Source: Klebsiella huaxiensis
GTDB lineage: Bacteria; Pseudomonadota; Gammaproteobacteria; Enterobacterales; Enterobacteriaceae
NCBI RefSeq assembly: GCF_003261575.2
Contig: NZ_CP036175.1
Span: 1,736,001 to 1,800,000, forward strand
Direction of reading: 5' to 3'
Length of the DNA stretch: 64,000 nt
Positions 33,228-41,127 of the stretch are shown in pieces (the stretch's first letter is position 1; each line of letters starts with the position of its first letter). The notes beneath the pieces are model-generated. The model searched no databases. It was not told the origin of the DNA and worked only from the letters and a program-made list of their open reading frames with translations. The translations under genes were made by a program, and so were the position numbers.

Positions 33228-33758
33228 ATGCAGGATGAAACGGAATATCTTAGCGAGAAAGACGTTGAGCGTCTGGTTCTTGCTGCACATTATTGTGCTC
33301 ACCCGGAAAGAAATAGCTGCATGATTCAAATGTGCTTTCTGCACGGTTGTCGAATTAATGAAATCACGGCATTAACATTGAGTGATGTCGACTTGCCCGG
33401 TAAGCGGGTCTATATTCGCCGGGCTCGCCACGGTGTATCAGGCTATCACCCTTTGCAGCCGAAAGAGGTTATTTCGTTGCAGCGCTGGCTGCTGGCTCGG
33501 GAATGTTACCCGGCCCATAGCGATCTTCTTTTTCTCTCCTCAAGGGGAAATAAGATGACCCGACAGCGTTTCTATCAAATTATTCGCGAATGCTGTGAAC
33601 TAGCGAAGCTAAAGCAGAATGTTCACCCACGAATGCTACGTCATGCCTGTGGCTATGAACTGGGTAAGAAAGGCATTGATGACGATTCTATTCAGGATTA
33701 CCTTGGCTATCGGAATTTAAAATCTATCCTGCGTTATAACGGTTATGTTGAAGAGTAA
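33228..33758 (+). CDS. FimB/FimE-like tyrosine recombinase with a degenerate active site
   Basis: Second recombinase-family protein of the locus, 176 residues, colinear with the first (26803-27354). The two arginines R42 (GCRINE) and R138 (RMLRHACG) and tyrosine Y170 (ILRYNG) are kept. Three catalytic positions are changed: the beta-hairpin lysine is R67 (RRARHG), the HxxR histidine is R135 (HPRMLRH), and the LGHRN histidine is Y161 (LGYRN). It could still bind DNA and act as a regulator, or be decaying. A longer frame opens at ATG 33207, but AAGGA lies seven bases before ATG 33228, and that start aligns with the other recombinase. It is 34 bases after the minor subunit gene, so it may be transcribed with the fimbrial operon. 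Confidence 0.85.
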   Translation: MQDETEYLSEKDVERLVLAAHYCAHPERNSCMIQMCFLHGCRINEITALTLSDVDLPGKRVYIRRARHGVSGYHPLQPKEVISLQRWLLARECYPAHSDLLFLSSRGNKMTRQRFYQIIRECCELAKLKQNVHPRMLRHACGYELGKKGIDDDSIQDYLGYRNLKSILRYNGYVEE

Positions 33759-33763
33759 TTTAC

Positions 33764-33808
33764 GGGCGTAAACGCGCGGCCGTTATTCACCGCGCGACGC
33801 CCGCTTTT
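33764..33808. terminator. Hairpin terminator between recombinase 2 and rbn
   Basis: GGGCGT-aaa-CGCGCGG pairs with CCGCGCG-ACGCCC, a 13-base stem with a 3-base bulge, followed by GCTTTT on the plus strand. It lies between converging genes and overlaps the last base pairs of rbn. Confidence 0.75.
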
Positions 33809-34727
33809 AGTCCACGGTATAGGCCAGAAAATCTTCCGCTAACAAAGTTGACGGAAAAATCTCCTGACATTCAGCAAGAAGGCGCTGACAGCCCTTAACA
33901 TCATAGCGTGAGCTAAAATGAGTGGCGATAAGCGTACCGACGCCTGCATCGCGCGCCAGCGCGGCCGTCTGTTGACTGACTGAATGCCCGCGGCTATTGG
34001 CTTTTTCCGCCATCACCTGCTCCAGAGTGACCTCGTGGACCATGACATCCACGTCGCGTGCCAGTTCCAGCGCCTCCGGGCAGGGTGCCGTATCGCCGAA
34101 AATAGCCAGCTTTTTCCCCGGTGTCGCCGGACCAAGATAGCGGCTACCGTCAATTATCCGCCCATCTTCCAGCTCAACCGTTAATCCTTGCTTTAAACGG
34201 TGGAACAACGGACCGGAGGGGACGCCGTCAGCGATAAGCCGGGCGGCATCAAGAGCACCTGGTTTATCGTGCTGCTCGATGCGATAGCCATAACACTCAA
34301 CCGGATGATTTAACGGATATGCACTAACCCGATAGCCCTGTTCATCAAACACCAAACCAGGCCCGACCTCGACGATGGTTAGCGGATAATCGGTCCAGGA
34401 ACCACTAAGGCGCAGCGCGGTTTCTACGAACTCCTTAAGCCCTTTTGGCCCATACAGCGTCAGCGGCAGCGAATTACCCTGCATCGAGCGACTGCATAGC
34501 AGACCGGGAAGGCCGAACAGATGATCGCCATGTAAATGGGTGATAAAAATCTTATTCAGTTTGCCGGGGTGATAAGGGGTTTGCAGAAACTGATGCTGGG
34601 TTCCCTCCCCGCAGTCGAACAACCACATCTCAGCCGTTGTTGGCTGTTGCAAATTCAACACTATCGACGTCATATTACGCGTACGGGTGGGCACGCCAGC
34701 GGATGTCCCCAAAAATAGTAATTCCAT
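33807..34727 (-). CDS. rbn: Ribonuclease BN / RNase Z
   Basis: Zinc-dependent metallo-beta-lactamase-fold nuclease (ElaC/RNase Z) acting on tRNA 3' ends and other RNAs in the cytoplasm. The 306 residues show the metal-binding THLHGDHLFG motif (H64, H66, D68, H69), the later histidine in PLNHPVECYGY, the aspartate of IFGDTAPC, the histidine of MVHEVTL, and the HFSSRY segment. The flexible arm of RNase Z is near the PSGPLFHRLK region. Start MELLFLGTSAG matches the family. It is convergent with the fimbrial locus. In E. coli elaB lies between this gene and elaA; it is absent here and a repeat is found instead. Confidence 0.96.
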   Translation of the reverse strand: MELLFLGTSAGVPTRTRNMTSIVLNLQQPTTAEMWLFDCGEGTQHQFLQTPYHPGKLNKIFITHLHGDHLFGLPGLLCSRSMQGNSLPLTLYGPKGLKEFVETALRLSGSWTDYPLTIVEVGPGLVFDEQGYRVSAYPLNHPVECYGYRIEQHDKPGALDAARLIADGVPSGPLFHRLKQGLTVELEDGRIIDGSRYLGPATPGKKLAIFGDTAPCPEALELARDVDVMVHEVTLEQVMAEKANSRGHSVSQQTAALARDAGVGTLIATHFSSRYDVKGCQRLLAECQEIFPSTLLAEDFLAYTVD

Positions 34728-34762
34728 CGTCCAGTGTCCTTAGGGCGTAAGTCAAAGATTGA

Positions 34763-34908
34763 GAGCCTATCCCATTAGGACTATTTCACTTGCCATTTTG
34801 GACCTGGGCAGTGCTCGAAATCCTCACGTACTACGTGTACGCTCCGGTTTCTCCGCGCTGTCCGTGCCCAAACTGGCTGCGCCAATAACGCCTACTGGGA
34901 TAGGCTCT
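34763..34908. repeat. MITE-like element with 18-base terminal inverted repeats
   Basis: A 146-base intergenic element. The ends AGAGCCTATCCCATTAGG (34763-34780) and its inverted partner at 34891-34908 agree at 17 of 18 positions. The centre carries the module CACGTACTACGTGTACGCTCC (split here as CACGTACT, ACGT, GTACGCTCC; 34825-34845). No open frame and no obvious target duplication. The right-hand 61 bases recur at 63239-63299 with 55 identities. It separates rbn from elaA, where E. coli has elaB. Confidence 0.8.
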
Positions 34909-34933
34909 AAGTATACCAATTAAGGAACAGCAG

Positions 34934-35395
34934 ATGATTACATGGCAGGATCTTCACCACGCCGAACTGACCGTCCCACAGCTCTATGCTGTACTCAAGT
35001 TACGCTGCGCGGTGTTCGTTGTCGAACAAACCTGCGCCTATCAGGACGTTGACGGCGACGATCTGGTGGGCGAAAACCGTCATCTTCTCGGCTGGCGCGG
35101 CGATGAACTGGTGGCCTACGCGCGTATTCTCAAGAGCGATGATGAGTTTGAGCCGGTGGTGATTGGGCGGGTCATTGTCAGCCCGGCGGTGCGCGGCGAG
35201 AAGCTAGGCTACCAACTGATGGAGCAGGCGCTGGCCAGCTGTCGTCAGCACTGGCCGCAAAAGGCTATCTATCTTGGCGCTCAGGCGCATCTGCAAAAAT
35301 TTTATGCCAGCTTCGGCTTTGTGCCGGTCACCGAGGTTTATGACGAGGACGGCATCGATCATATCGGCATGGCGCGCGAAATTGCCACCCACTAA
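34934..35395 (+). CDS. elaA: GNAT-family acetyltransferase ElaA
   Basis: GCN5-related N-acetyltransferase of unknown substrate. The 153 residues match E. coli ElaA. The acetyl-CoA-binding motif A is visible as VIGRVIVSPAVRGEKLGYQL (the R/QxxGxG/A loop is RGEKLG), preceded by the beta strand LVAYARIL and followed by AIYLGAQAHLQKFYASFGF. Start ATG 34934 has AAGGAACAGC upstream as ribosome-binding site. It sits between the MITE-like repeat and menF and is probably expressed on its own. Confidence 0.95.
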   Translation: MITWQDLHHAELTVPQLYAVLKLRCAVFVVEQTCAYQDVDGDDLVGENRHLLGWRGDELVAYARILKSDDEFEPVVIGRVIVSPAVRGEKLGYQLMEQALASCRQHWPQKAIYLGAQAHLQKFYASFGFVPVTEVYDEDGIDHIGMAREIATH

Positions 35396-35491
35396 CCATC
35401 GTGTTGGTTAAAGCCGCTCCCTCATCGTGGGTACTGCTATTTCATCGCAGTACCCCGTATAATGTGGGGTTTTTACTCCGTGGAGGTTTGC

Positions 35492-36787
35492 GTGCTGTCT
35501 GTTTCCACCGCGCTGGAAAGCCTGTCCGGCTGTCTGGCTGAAGATTTCCCGCCATCGCCCGGCACGCGAATTTTCGATATCCCCTTTGTGCTGAATGACG
35601 CTTTTGATCCTCTGTTGTGGTGCTGCCATCAGCCGCATTGGCCGCAATTCTACTGGCAGCAGCGCAACGGTGATGAAGAGCTGGCTGCGCTAGGGGCGGT
35701 AAAAACCTTTTCTTCTCTGAGCCAGGCGCACGCTTTTTTGCAGCGACAGGGGCGCGACGACCTGCGGATTTGCGGCCTTAACGCCTTTGATCCGCAGCGG
35801 GGCATGCTGATACTGCCGAGGCTGGAGTGGCATCGCCTGGGCGGTAACGCCACGCTACGTCTGGTGCTGTGCAGCGATACTTCGCTCTGTGACGATGCCC
35901 GCGCGGCGCGGGAATTCCTTCGTTTGTTAACGACGGAGCAAGCGCAAACTACGGCGATACCTTATCTGCATAGCGAACAGCATTTTCCGGCGTATCCGCA
36001 GTGGCGAGAGTTGATTATGCAGGCCACTCAGGCGATAGCGGCAGGGGAAATGGATAAAGTGGTATTGTCTCGCGCCACCGATTTGCATTTTGCCGCGCTG
36101 TTAAACGCCGGATCGATTATGGCCGCCAGTCGCCGGAGTAACCTCAATTGCTTCCATTACCTGATGGCCTTTACCTCACAGGAAGCTTTCCTGGGTTCCA
36201 CGCCGGAACGACTGTGGCGGCGTCGCGGTGCGCTACTGCGTACCGAAGCGCTGGCGGGAACCGTAGCCAGCCATGAAGACGAGTGCCAGGCGCAGCGTTT
36301 AGGCGACTGGCTGATGAGTGATGATAAAAACCAGCGCGAAAATATGCTGGTGGTGGAAGATATTTGTCAGCGAATGCAGGGGGAGACTCGCGCGCTGGAG
36401 GTACTGCCGCCGCAGATCGTCCGCCTGCGTAAAGTACAGCATCTGCGGCGCTGTATTTGGGCCGCGCTGGATAAACCTGATGACGCCCGCTGCCTGCACC
36501 GGCTCCAGCCCACGGCGGCGGTTGCCGGCTTACCTCGACAGACGGCGCTGGATTTTATCACCCGCCACGAACCTTTTACCCGCGACTGGTATGCCGGTTC
36601 CGCTGGCTATCTATCGCTGGCGCAAAGTGAATTCTGCGTGTCCCTACGTTCGGCGCAAGTAGAGCAAAACAAGCTCAGATTGTACGCCGGGGCAGGAATC
36701 GTCAGCGGTTCGGACCCTGAACAAGAGTGGCTGGAAATTGACAACAAAGCGGCGGGATTGCGCTCGTTACTGCTTGCAGAAACCTAG
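35492..36787 (+). CDS. menF: Isochorismate synthase, menaquinone pathway
   Basis: Converts chorismate to isochorismate, the first committed step to menaquinone. The 431 residues from GTG 35492 equal the E. coli length. GGAGG at 35482-35486 is five bases upstream; the alternative ATG at 35462 adds ten residues unlike the family. Visible chorismate-binding motifs are the catalytic-base lysine in EMDKVVLSRAT, FLGSTPERLWRR, RTEALAGTVA with the glutamate that contacts the substrate, and the magnesium-binding ENMLVVEDICQR and GAGIVSGSDPEQEW. The first gene of the men cluster; menD follows after 77 bases. Confidence 0.95.
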   Translation: MLSVSTALESLSGCLAEDFPPSPGTRIFDIPFVLNDAFDPLLWCCHQPHWPQFYWQQRNGDEELAALGAVKTFSSLSQAHAFLQRQGRDDLRICGLNAFDPQRGMLILPRLEWHRLGGNATLRLVLCSDTSLCDDARAAREFLRLLTTEQAQTTAIPYLHSEQHFPAYPQWRELIMQATQAIAAGEMDKVVLSRATDLHFAALLNAGSIMAASRRSNLNCFHYLMAFTSQEAFLGSTPERLWRRRGALLRTEALAGTVASHEDECQAQRLGDWLMSDDKNQRENMLVVEDICQRMQGETRALEVLPPQIVRLRKVQHLRRCIWAALDKPDDARCLHRLQPTAAVAGLPRQTALDFITRHEPFTRDWYAGSAGYLSLAQSEFCVSLRSAQVEQNKLRLYAGAGIVSGSDPEQEWLEIDNKAAGLRSLLLAET

Positions 36788-36864
36788 ATAAAACGATGCA
36801 TATCAAAGCTCGATCACTTTGTATTATCTATACTTAGCCTCAATATTTGATACCGGACAAATTC

Positions 36865-38535
36865 ATGTCAGTAAGCGCATTTAACCGACGCTGGGCGGCG
36901 GTGATCCTTGAAGCTTTAACGCGCCACGGCGTGCAGCATATCTGCATTGCGCCCGGCTCGCGCTCAACGCCCTTAACCCTGGCGGCGGCGGAAAACCGCG
37001 CTTTTATCCATCATACCCATTTTGACGAACGCGGTCTCGGCCATCTGGCGCTGGGCCTGGCGAAAGCCAGCGGCCAGCCGGTGGCGGTAATTGTTACGTC
37101 CGGTACCGCCACGGCCAACCTCTATCCAGCGCTGATAGAGGCCGGATTGACTGGCGAGAAACTCATTTTGCTTACAGCTGACCGGCCACCAGAGCTGATC
37201 GACTGCGGTGCCAATCAAGCCATTCGCCAGCCGGGTATGTTTGCCTCGCATCCATCGCAGACGATATCGCTGCCGCGACCGTCGCAGGATATTCCTGCCC
37301 GCTGGCTGGTCTCGACCCTCGATCAGGCGCTTGGCGCGCTGCATTCCGGCGGCGTGCATATCAACTGTCCGTTTGCCGAACCGTTGTACGGCGATATGGA
37401 CGATACCGGCATCCAGTGGCAGCAGCAGCTAGGTGACTGGTGGCAGAGTGAAAAACCGTGGCTGCGCCAATCTCTGCATCTTTCAAGTGATAAGCAGCGC
37501 GACTGGTTTTTCTGGCGACAAAAACGCGGCGTGATCGTTGCCGGGCGCATGAGCGCCGAAGAAGGCAAGAAAGTGGCCGAATGGGCGAAAACGCTCGGCT
37601 GGCCGCTGATTGGCGATGTGCTCTCGCAAACCGGACAGCCGTTACCGTGCGCTGACCTGTGGCTCGGAAACGCAAAAGCGGTCAGCGAACTGGCGCAGGC
37701 GCAAATCATTGTCCAGTTGGGCAGCAGCCTGACCGGCAAACGCGTTTTGCAGTGGCAGGCGACCTGTGAGCCTGAAGAGTACTGGCTGGTGGATAACCTG
37801 CCGGGGCGGCTTGACCCGGCGCAGCATCGGGGGCGTCGTCTCGTCTGTTCCATCGATCGTTGGCTGGATCTACACCCGGCGGAGAAGCGCCAGCCGTGGG
37901 CCGTCGTGATTCCTGAGTTGGCGCGCCGGGCATGGCAGGCGGCGGTTGCCAGCAGCAAGGAATTCGGTGAGGCGCAGCTGGCGCAGCGCATTCACCGCTA
38001 TCTACCGGATCAGGGCCAGCTGTTTGTCGGCAACAGCCTGGCGGTGCGCTTAATTGACGCGCTGTCGCAGCTACCGGCAGGCTACCCGGTTTACAGTAAT
38101 CGCGGTGCCAGCGGAATCGACGGCCTGCTGGCGACGGCTACCGGAGTGCAGCGCGCCAGCGCTCGCCCAACGCTGGCTATTGTTGGCGATCTGTCTGCGC
38201 TCTACGATCTCAACTCGCTGGCGCTGATGCGTCAAGCTTCAGCTCCGCTGGTACTGATTGTCGTCAACAATAACGGCGGGCAGATTTTTTCTCTGCTGCC
38301 GACGCCGCAGGACCAGCGCAGCCAGTTTTATCTGATGCCGCAGAATATCCACTTCGAGCATGCGGCGGCGATGTTCAATTTGACGTACCATCGCCCGGCG
38401 GGATGGGATGAGCTGGAGAACGCGTTGGACGTTGCCTGGCGAGGGCCTGGCGCAACGCTGATTGAAATGGTGGTCAATGAAACCGACGGCGCACAAACTT
38501 TACAGCAGTTACTGGCGCAGGTGAGCCAATTATGA
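36865..38535 (+). CDS. menD: 2-succinyl-5-enolpyruvyl-6-hydroxy-3-cyclohexene-1-carboxylate synthase
   Basis: Thiamine-diphosphate enzyme joining 2-oxoglutarate and isochorismate in menaquinone synthesis. The 556 residues from ATG 36865 equal the E. coli length; six extra upstream codons would be gained from an earlier non-ATG start, which I reject. The cofactor-activating glutamate is in the HFDERGLGHLALGLAK region; the pyrophosphate-binding motif is IVGDLSALYDLNSLAL with VVNNNGGQIFSLLP. SGTATANLYPALIEA and the arginine-rich APGSRSTPLTLAA motif contact the substrate. The stop overlaps the menH start (ATGA). Confidence 0.96.
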   Translation: MSVSAFNRRWAAVILEALTRHGVQHICIAPGSRSTPLTLAAAENRAFIHHTHFDERGLGHLALGLAKASGQPVAVIVTSGTATANLYPALIEAGLTGEKLILLTADRPPELIDCGANQAIRQPGMFASHPSQTISLPRPSQDIPARWLVSTLDQALGALHSGGVHINCPFAEPLYGDMDDTGIQWQQQLGDWWQSEKPWLRQSLHLSSDKQRDWFFWRQKRGVIVAGRMSAEEGKKVAEWAKTLGWPLIGDVLSQTGQPLPCADLWLGNAKAVSELAQAQIIVQLGSSLTGKRVLQWQATCEPEEYWLVDNLPGRLDPAQHRGRRLVCSIDRWLDLHPAEKRQPWAVVIPELARRAWQAAVASSKEFGEAQLAQRIHRYLPDQGQLFVGNSLAVRLIDALSQLPAGYPVYSNRGASGIDGLLATATGVQRASARPTLAIVGDLSALYDLNSLALMRQASAPLVLIVVNNNGGQIFSLLPTPQDQRSQFYLMPQNIHFEHAAAMFNLTYHRPAGWDELENALDVAWRGPGATLIEMVVNETDGAQTLQQLLAQVSQL

Positions 38536-39290
38536 CGCTGCACGCGGTGGCTGAACAGGGCCTGCCGGGATATCCCTGGCTGGTCTTTTTGCACGGCTTT
38601 TCCGGCGACCGCCACGAATGGCGGACGGTGGGGCAGGCGTTCAGCGCATATCCGTGTTTGTATATTGATCTACCGGGCCACGGAGGATCGGCGAATATCG
38701 AAGCAAGAGACTTTGCTGATGTCTGCCAGCTCCTTAAGAATACGCTCAATAGTTACAACATACTAAAGTACTGGCTGGTGGGGTACTCTCTTGGCGGAAG
38801 GGTAGCCATGTTTTATGCCTGCCAGCCGCGTAAAGGGCTCTGCGGGCTGGTCGTCGAAGGCGGGCATCCGGGCTTGCAGGATGACAGCCAGCGTCTGCTG
38901 CGCCTACGAAGCGATGCAGCATGGGCTGAACGCTTTTGCTCTGAGCCATTGGCGCAGGTTTTCGCCGACTGGTATCAGCAGCCGGTCTTTGCCTCTCTTG
39001 ATGAGCCCCAGCGCGCGGCGCTGGTTGCGCTGCGTAGCCGTAACAACGGCGCAGCGTTAGCGGCGATGCTGCTGGCGACCTCACTTGGTCAACAGCCCGA
39101 TCTCCGTGGGGCATTACGCACTCGTGATTTCCCATTTCATTACCTTTGCGGCGAAAGAGATGGCAAGTTTCGCGCCATCGCAGATGAGTTATCCGCAACC
39201 ACGCACGTGATTAATCATGCTGGACACAACGCGCATCGGGAAAACCCTGCCGCGGTAGTTGCTTGTCTGGCGCAGTTTTTAGCGAGTTAA
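38532..39290 (+). CDS. menH: 2-succinyl-6-hydroxy-2,4-cyclohexadiene-1-carboxylate synthase
   Basis: Alpha/beta-hydrolase-fold lyase that eliminates pyruvate from the MenD product. The 252 residues match E. coli MenH. The nucleophile serine is in LVGYSLGGRVAMFY, the oxyanion region in FLHGFSGDRHEW, the acidic residue in LCGERDGKF and the catalytic histidine in NHAGHNAHRENP. It overlaps menD by four bases. menB follows 14 bases after its stop. Confidence 0.95.
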   Translation: MTLHAVAEQGLPGYPWLVFLHGFSGDRHEWRTVGQAFSAYPCLYIDLPGHGGSANIEARDFADVCQLLKNTLNSYNILKYWLVGYSLGGRVAMFYACQPRKGLCGLVVEGGHPGLQDDSQRLLRLRSDAAWAERFCSEPLAQVFADWYQQPVFASLDEPQRAALVALRSRNNGAALAAMLLATSLGQQPDLRGALRTRDFPFHYLCGERDGKFRAIADELSATTHVINHAGHNAHRENPAAVVACLAQFLAS

Positions 39291-39304
39291 CTGAAGGACA
39301 CTTT

Positions 39305-40162
39305 ATGATCTCTCTTGATGAAGCAATGCTTTACGCCCCGGTTGAATGGCAGGATTGTTCTGAAGGCTACACCGACATTCGTTATCAAAAGTCGGCGGAT
39401 GGGATTGCTAAAATCACCATTAACCGCCCGCAGGTCCGCAACGCCTTTCGCCCGCTGACCGTCAAAGAGATGATTCAGGCGCTGGCGGATGCCCGCTATG
39501 ACGACAATATCGGCGTTATCGTCCTGACCGGCGAAGGCGACAAGGCGTTCTGTGCCGGTGGCGATCAGAAAGTTCGCGGCGACTACGGCGGATACCAGGA
39601 TGACTCCGGCGTTCACCACCTCAACGTGCTCGATTTCCAGCGTCAAATTCGCACCTGTCCGAAACCGGTGGTGGCGATGGTCGCGGGCTACTCCATCGGC
39701 GGCGGCCACGTACTGCATATGATGTGCGATCTGACCATCGCGGCGGAAAACGCCATCTTCGGCCAGACCGGCCCGAAAGTCGGTTCCTTCGACGGCGGCT
39801 GGGGCGCATCCTATATGGCGCGCATCGTTGGGCAGAAAAAAGCTCGCGAAATCTGGTTCCTGTGCCGTCAATACGACGCGAAAGCCGCGCTGGATATGGG
39901 CCTGGTCAACACCGTGGTTCCGCTGGCGGACCTGGAAAAAGAGACCGTGCGCTGGTGTCGTGAAATGCTGCAAAACAGCCCGATGGCGCTGCGCTGCCTG
40001 AAGGCGGCGCTGAACGCTGACTGCGACGGTCAGGCGGGGCTGCAGGAGCTGGCGGGCAATGCCACTATGCTGTTCTATATGACCGAAGAGGGTCAGGAAG
40101 GGCGCAACGCGTTCAACCAGAAGCGTCAGCCGGACTTCAGCAAATTTAAACGGAATCCATAA
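39305..40162 (+). CDS. menB: 1,4-dihydroxy-2-naphthoyl-CoA synthase
   Basis: Crotonase-family enzyme that cyclises o-succinylbenzoyl-CoA to 1,4-dihydroxy-2-naphthoyl-CoA. The 285 residues from ATG 39305 equal the E. coli length; AAGGA eight bases upstream supports this start over an in-frame start at 39263 inside menH. The oxyanion-hole motifs are FCAGGDQKVRGDYGGY and AGYSIGGGHVLHMMCDL, and the catalytic loop FGQTGPKVGSFDGGWGA is intact. Residues are nearly identical to E. coli. The stop codon overlaps the menC start by one base (TAATG). Confidence 0.97.
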   Translation: MISLDEAMLYAPVEWQDCSEGYTDIRYQKSADGIAKITINRPQVRNAFRPLTVKEMIQALADARYDDNIGVIVLTGEGDKAFCAGGDQKVRGDYGGYQDDSGVHHLNVLDFQRQIRTCPKPVVAMVAGYSIGGGHVLHMMCDLTIAAENAIFGQTGPKVGSFDGGWGASYMARIVGQKKAREIWFLCRQYDAKAALDMGLVNTVVPLADLEKETVRWCREMLQNSPMALRCLKAALNADCDGQAGLQELAGNATMLFYMTEEGQEGRNAFNQKRQPDFSKFKRNP

Positions 40163-41127
40163 TGCGACAGGCGCAAGTTTACCGCTGGCAGCTACCGATG
40201 GACGCGGGGGTGGTGCTGCGTGAACGGCGGTTAAAAAACCGCGATGGCTTGCTCCTGTGCTTGCGCGACGGCGAGCGCGAAGGTTGGGGAGAAATATCTC
40301 CCCTGCCGGGATTCAGCCTTGAGACGCTGGACGAAGCGCAGGCGGCGCTGCTTGCCTGGGCGCAAGCCTGGCGCGATGGTGAAGACGCCGCGCTGCCGAC
40401 GCTGCCTTCAGCGGCTTTCGGCGTGAGCTGCGCGCTGGCGGAACTGGATGACGATCTGCCGCAGGCGGCGGACTATCGTGCGGCACCGCTCTGTTCCGGC
40501 GACCCGGACGAGCTGTTTGCGAAGCTTTCGCTGATGCCTGGCGAGAAAGTCGCGAAGGTCAAAGTTGGCCTGTATGAGGCGGTGCGCGATGGCATGGTAG
40601 TGAACCTGCTGCTGGAAGCGATCCCTGATTTGACATTGCGTCTTGACGCCAACCGTGCCTGGACGCCGCTGAAAGCCCAGCAGTTCGCCAAATACGTCGA
40701 TCCGCAATATCGTGAGCGTATCGCCTTCCTTGAGGAACCCTGCAAAACTCGCGACGACTCGCGTGCTTTTGCACAGGAAACGGGTATCGCAATTGCCTGG
40801 GATGAGAGCCTGCGCGAGGCGGATTTTGAGTTTGCCGCCGAGCCGGGTTTGCGGGCCGTGGTGATTAAACCGACGTTAACGGGCAGCCTGAAAAAGGTGC
40901 AGCAGCAGGTGGCAACCGCTCATGCTCTGGGGCTGACGGCGGTCATCAGCTCATCCATTGAGTCGAGTTTTGGCCTGACGCAGCTGGCGCGGATAGCCGC
41001 CTGGCTGACGCCGGATACCATTCCCGGTCTCGATACCCTGAGCCTGATGCGTGGTCAGCTGGTTCGTCGCTGGCCGGAAAGTGACCTGCCGTGCCTGACC
41101 GTTGATGAGCTGGAGCCGTTGCTGTGA
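40162..41127 (+). CDS. menC: o-succinylbenzoate synthase
   Basis: Enolase-superfamily dehydratase making o-succinylbenzoate from the MenH product. The 321 residues are one more than E. coli. The catalytic lysine pair is in VAKVKVGLYEAV, metal ligands in LRLDANRAW, FLEEPCK and AWDESL, and the second catalytic lysine in AVVIKPTLTGS. An N-terminal capping domain precedes the barrel. It starts on the last base of menB and its stop overlaps the menE start by four bases, so the men genes are tightly coupled. Confidence 0.96.
   Translation: MRQAQVYRWQLPMDAGVVLRERRLKNRDGLLLCLRDGEREGWGEISPLPGFSLETLDEAQAALLAWAQAWRDGEDAALPTLPSAAFGVSCALAELDDDLPQAADYRAAPLCSGDPDELFAKLSLMPGEKVAKVKVGLYEAVRDGMVVNLLLEAIPDLTLRLDANRAWTPLKAQQFAKYVDPQYRERIAFLEEPCKTRDDSRAFAQETGIAIAWDESLREADFEFAAEPGLRAVVIKPTLTGSLKKVQQQVATAHALGLTAVISSSIESSFGLTQLARIAAWLTPDTIPGLDTLSLMRGQLVRRWPESDLPCLTVDELEPLL

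Noticed and set aside
34763..34908. Insertion sequence with a transposase
   Set aside because: Only 146 bases and no coding frame, so at most a non-autonomous element.
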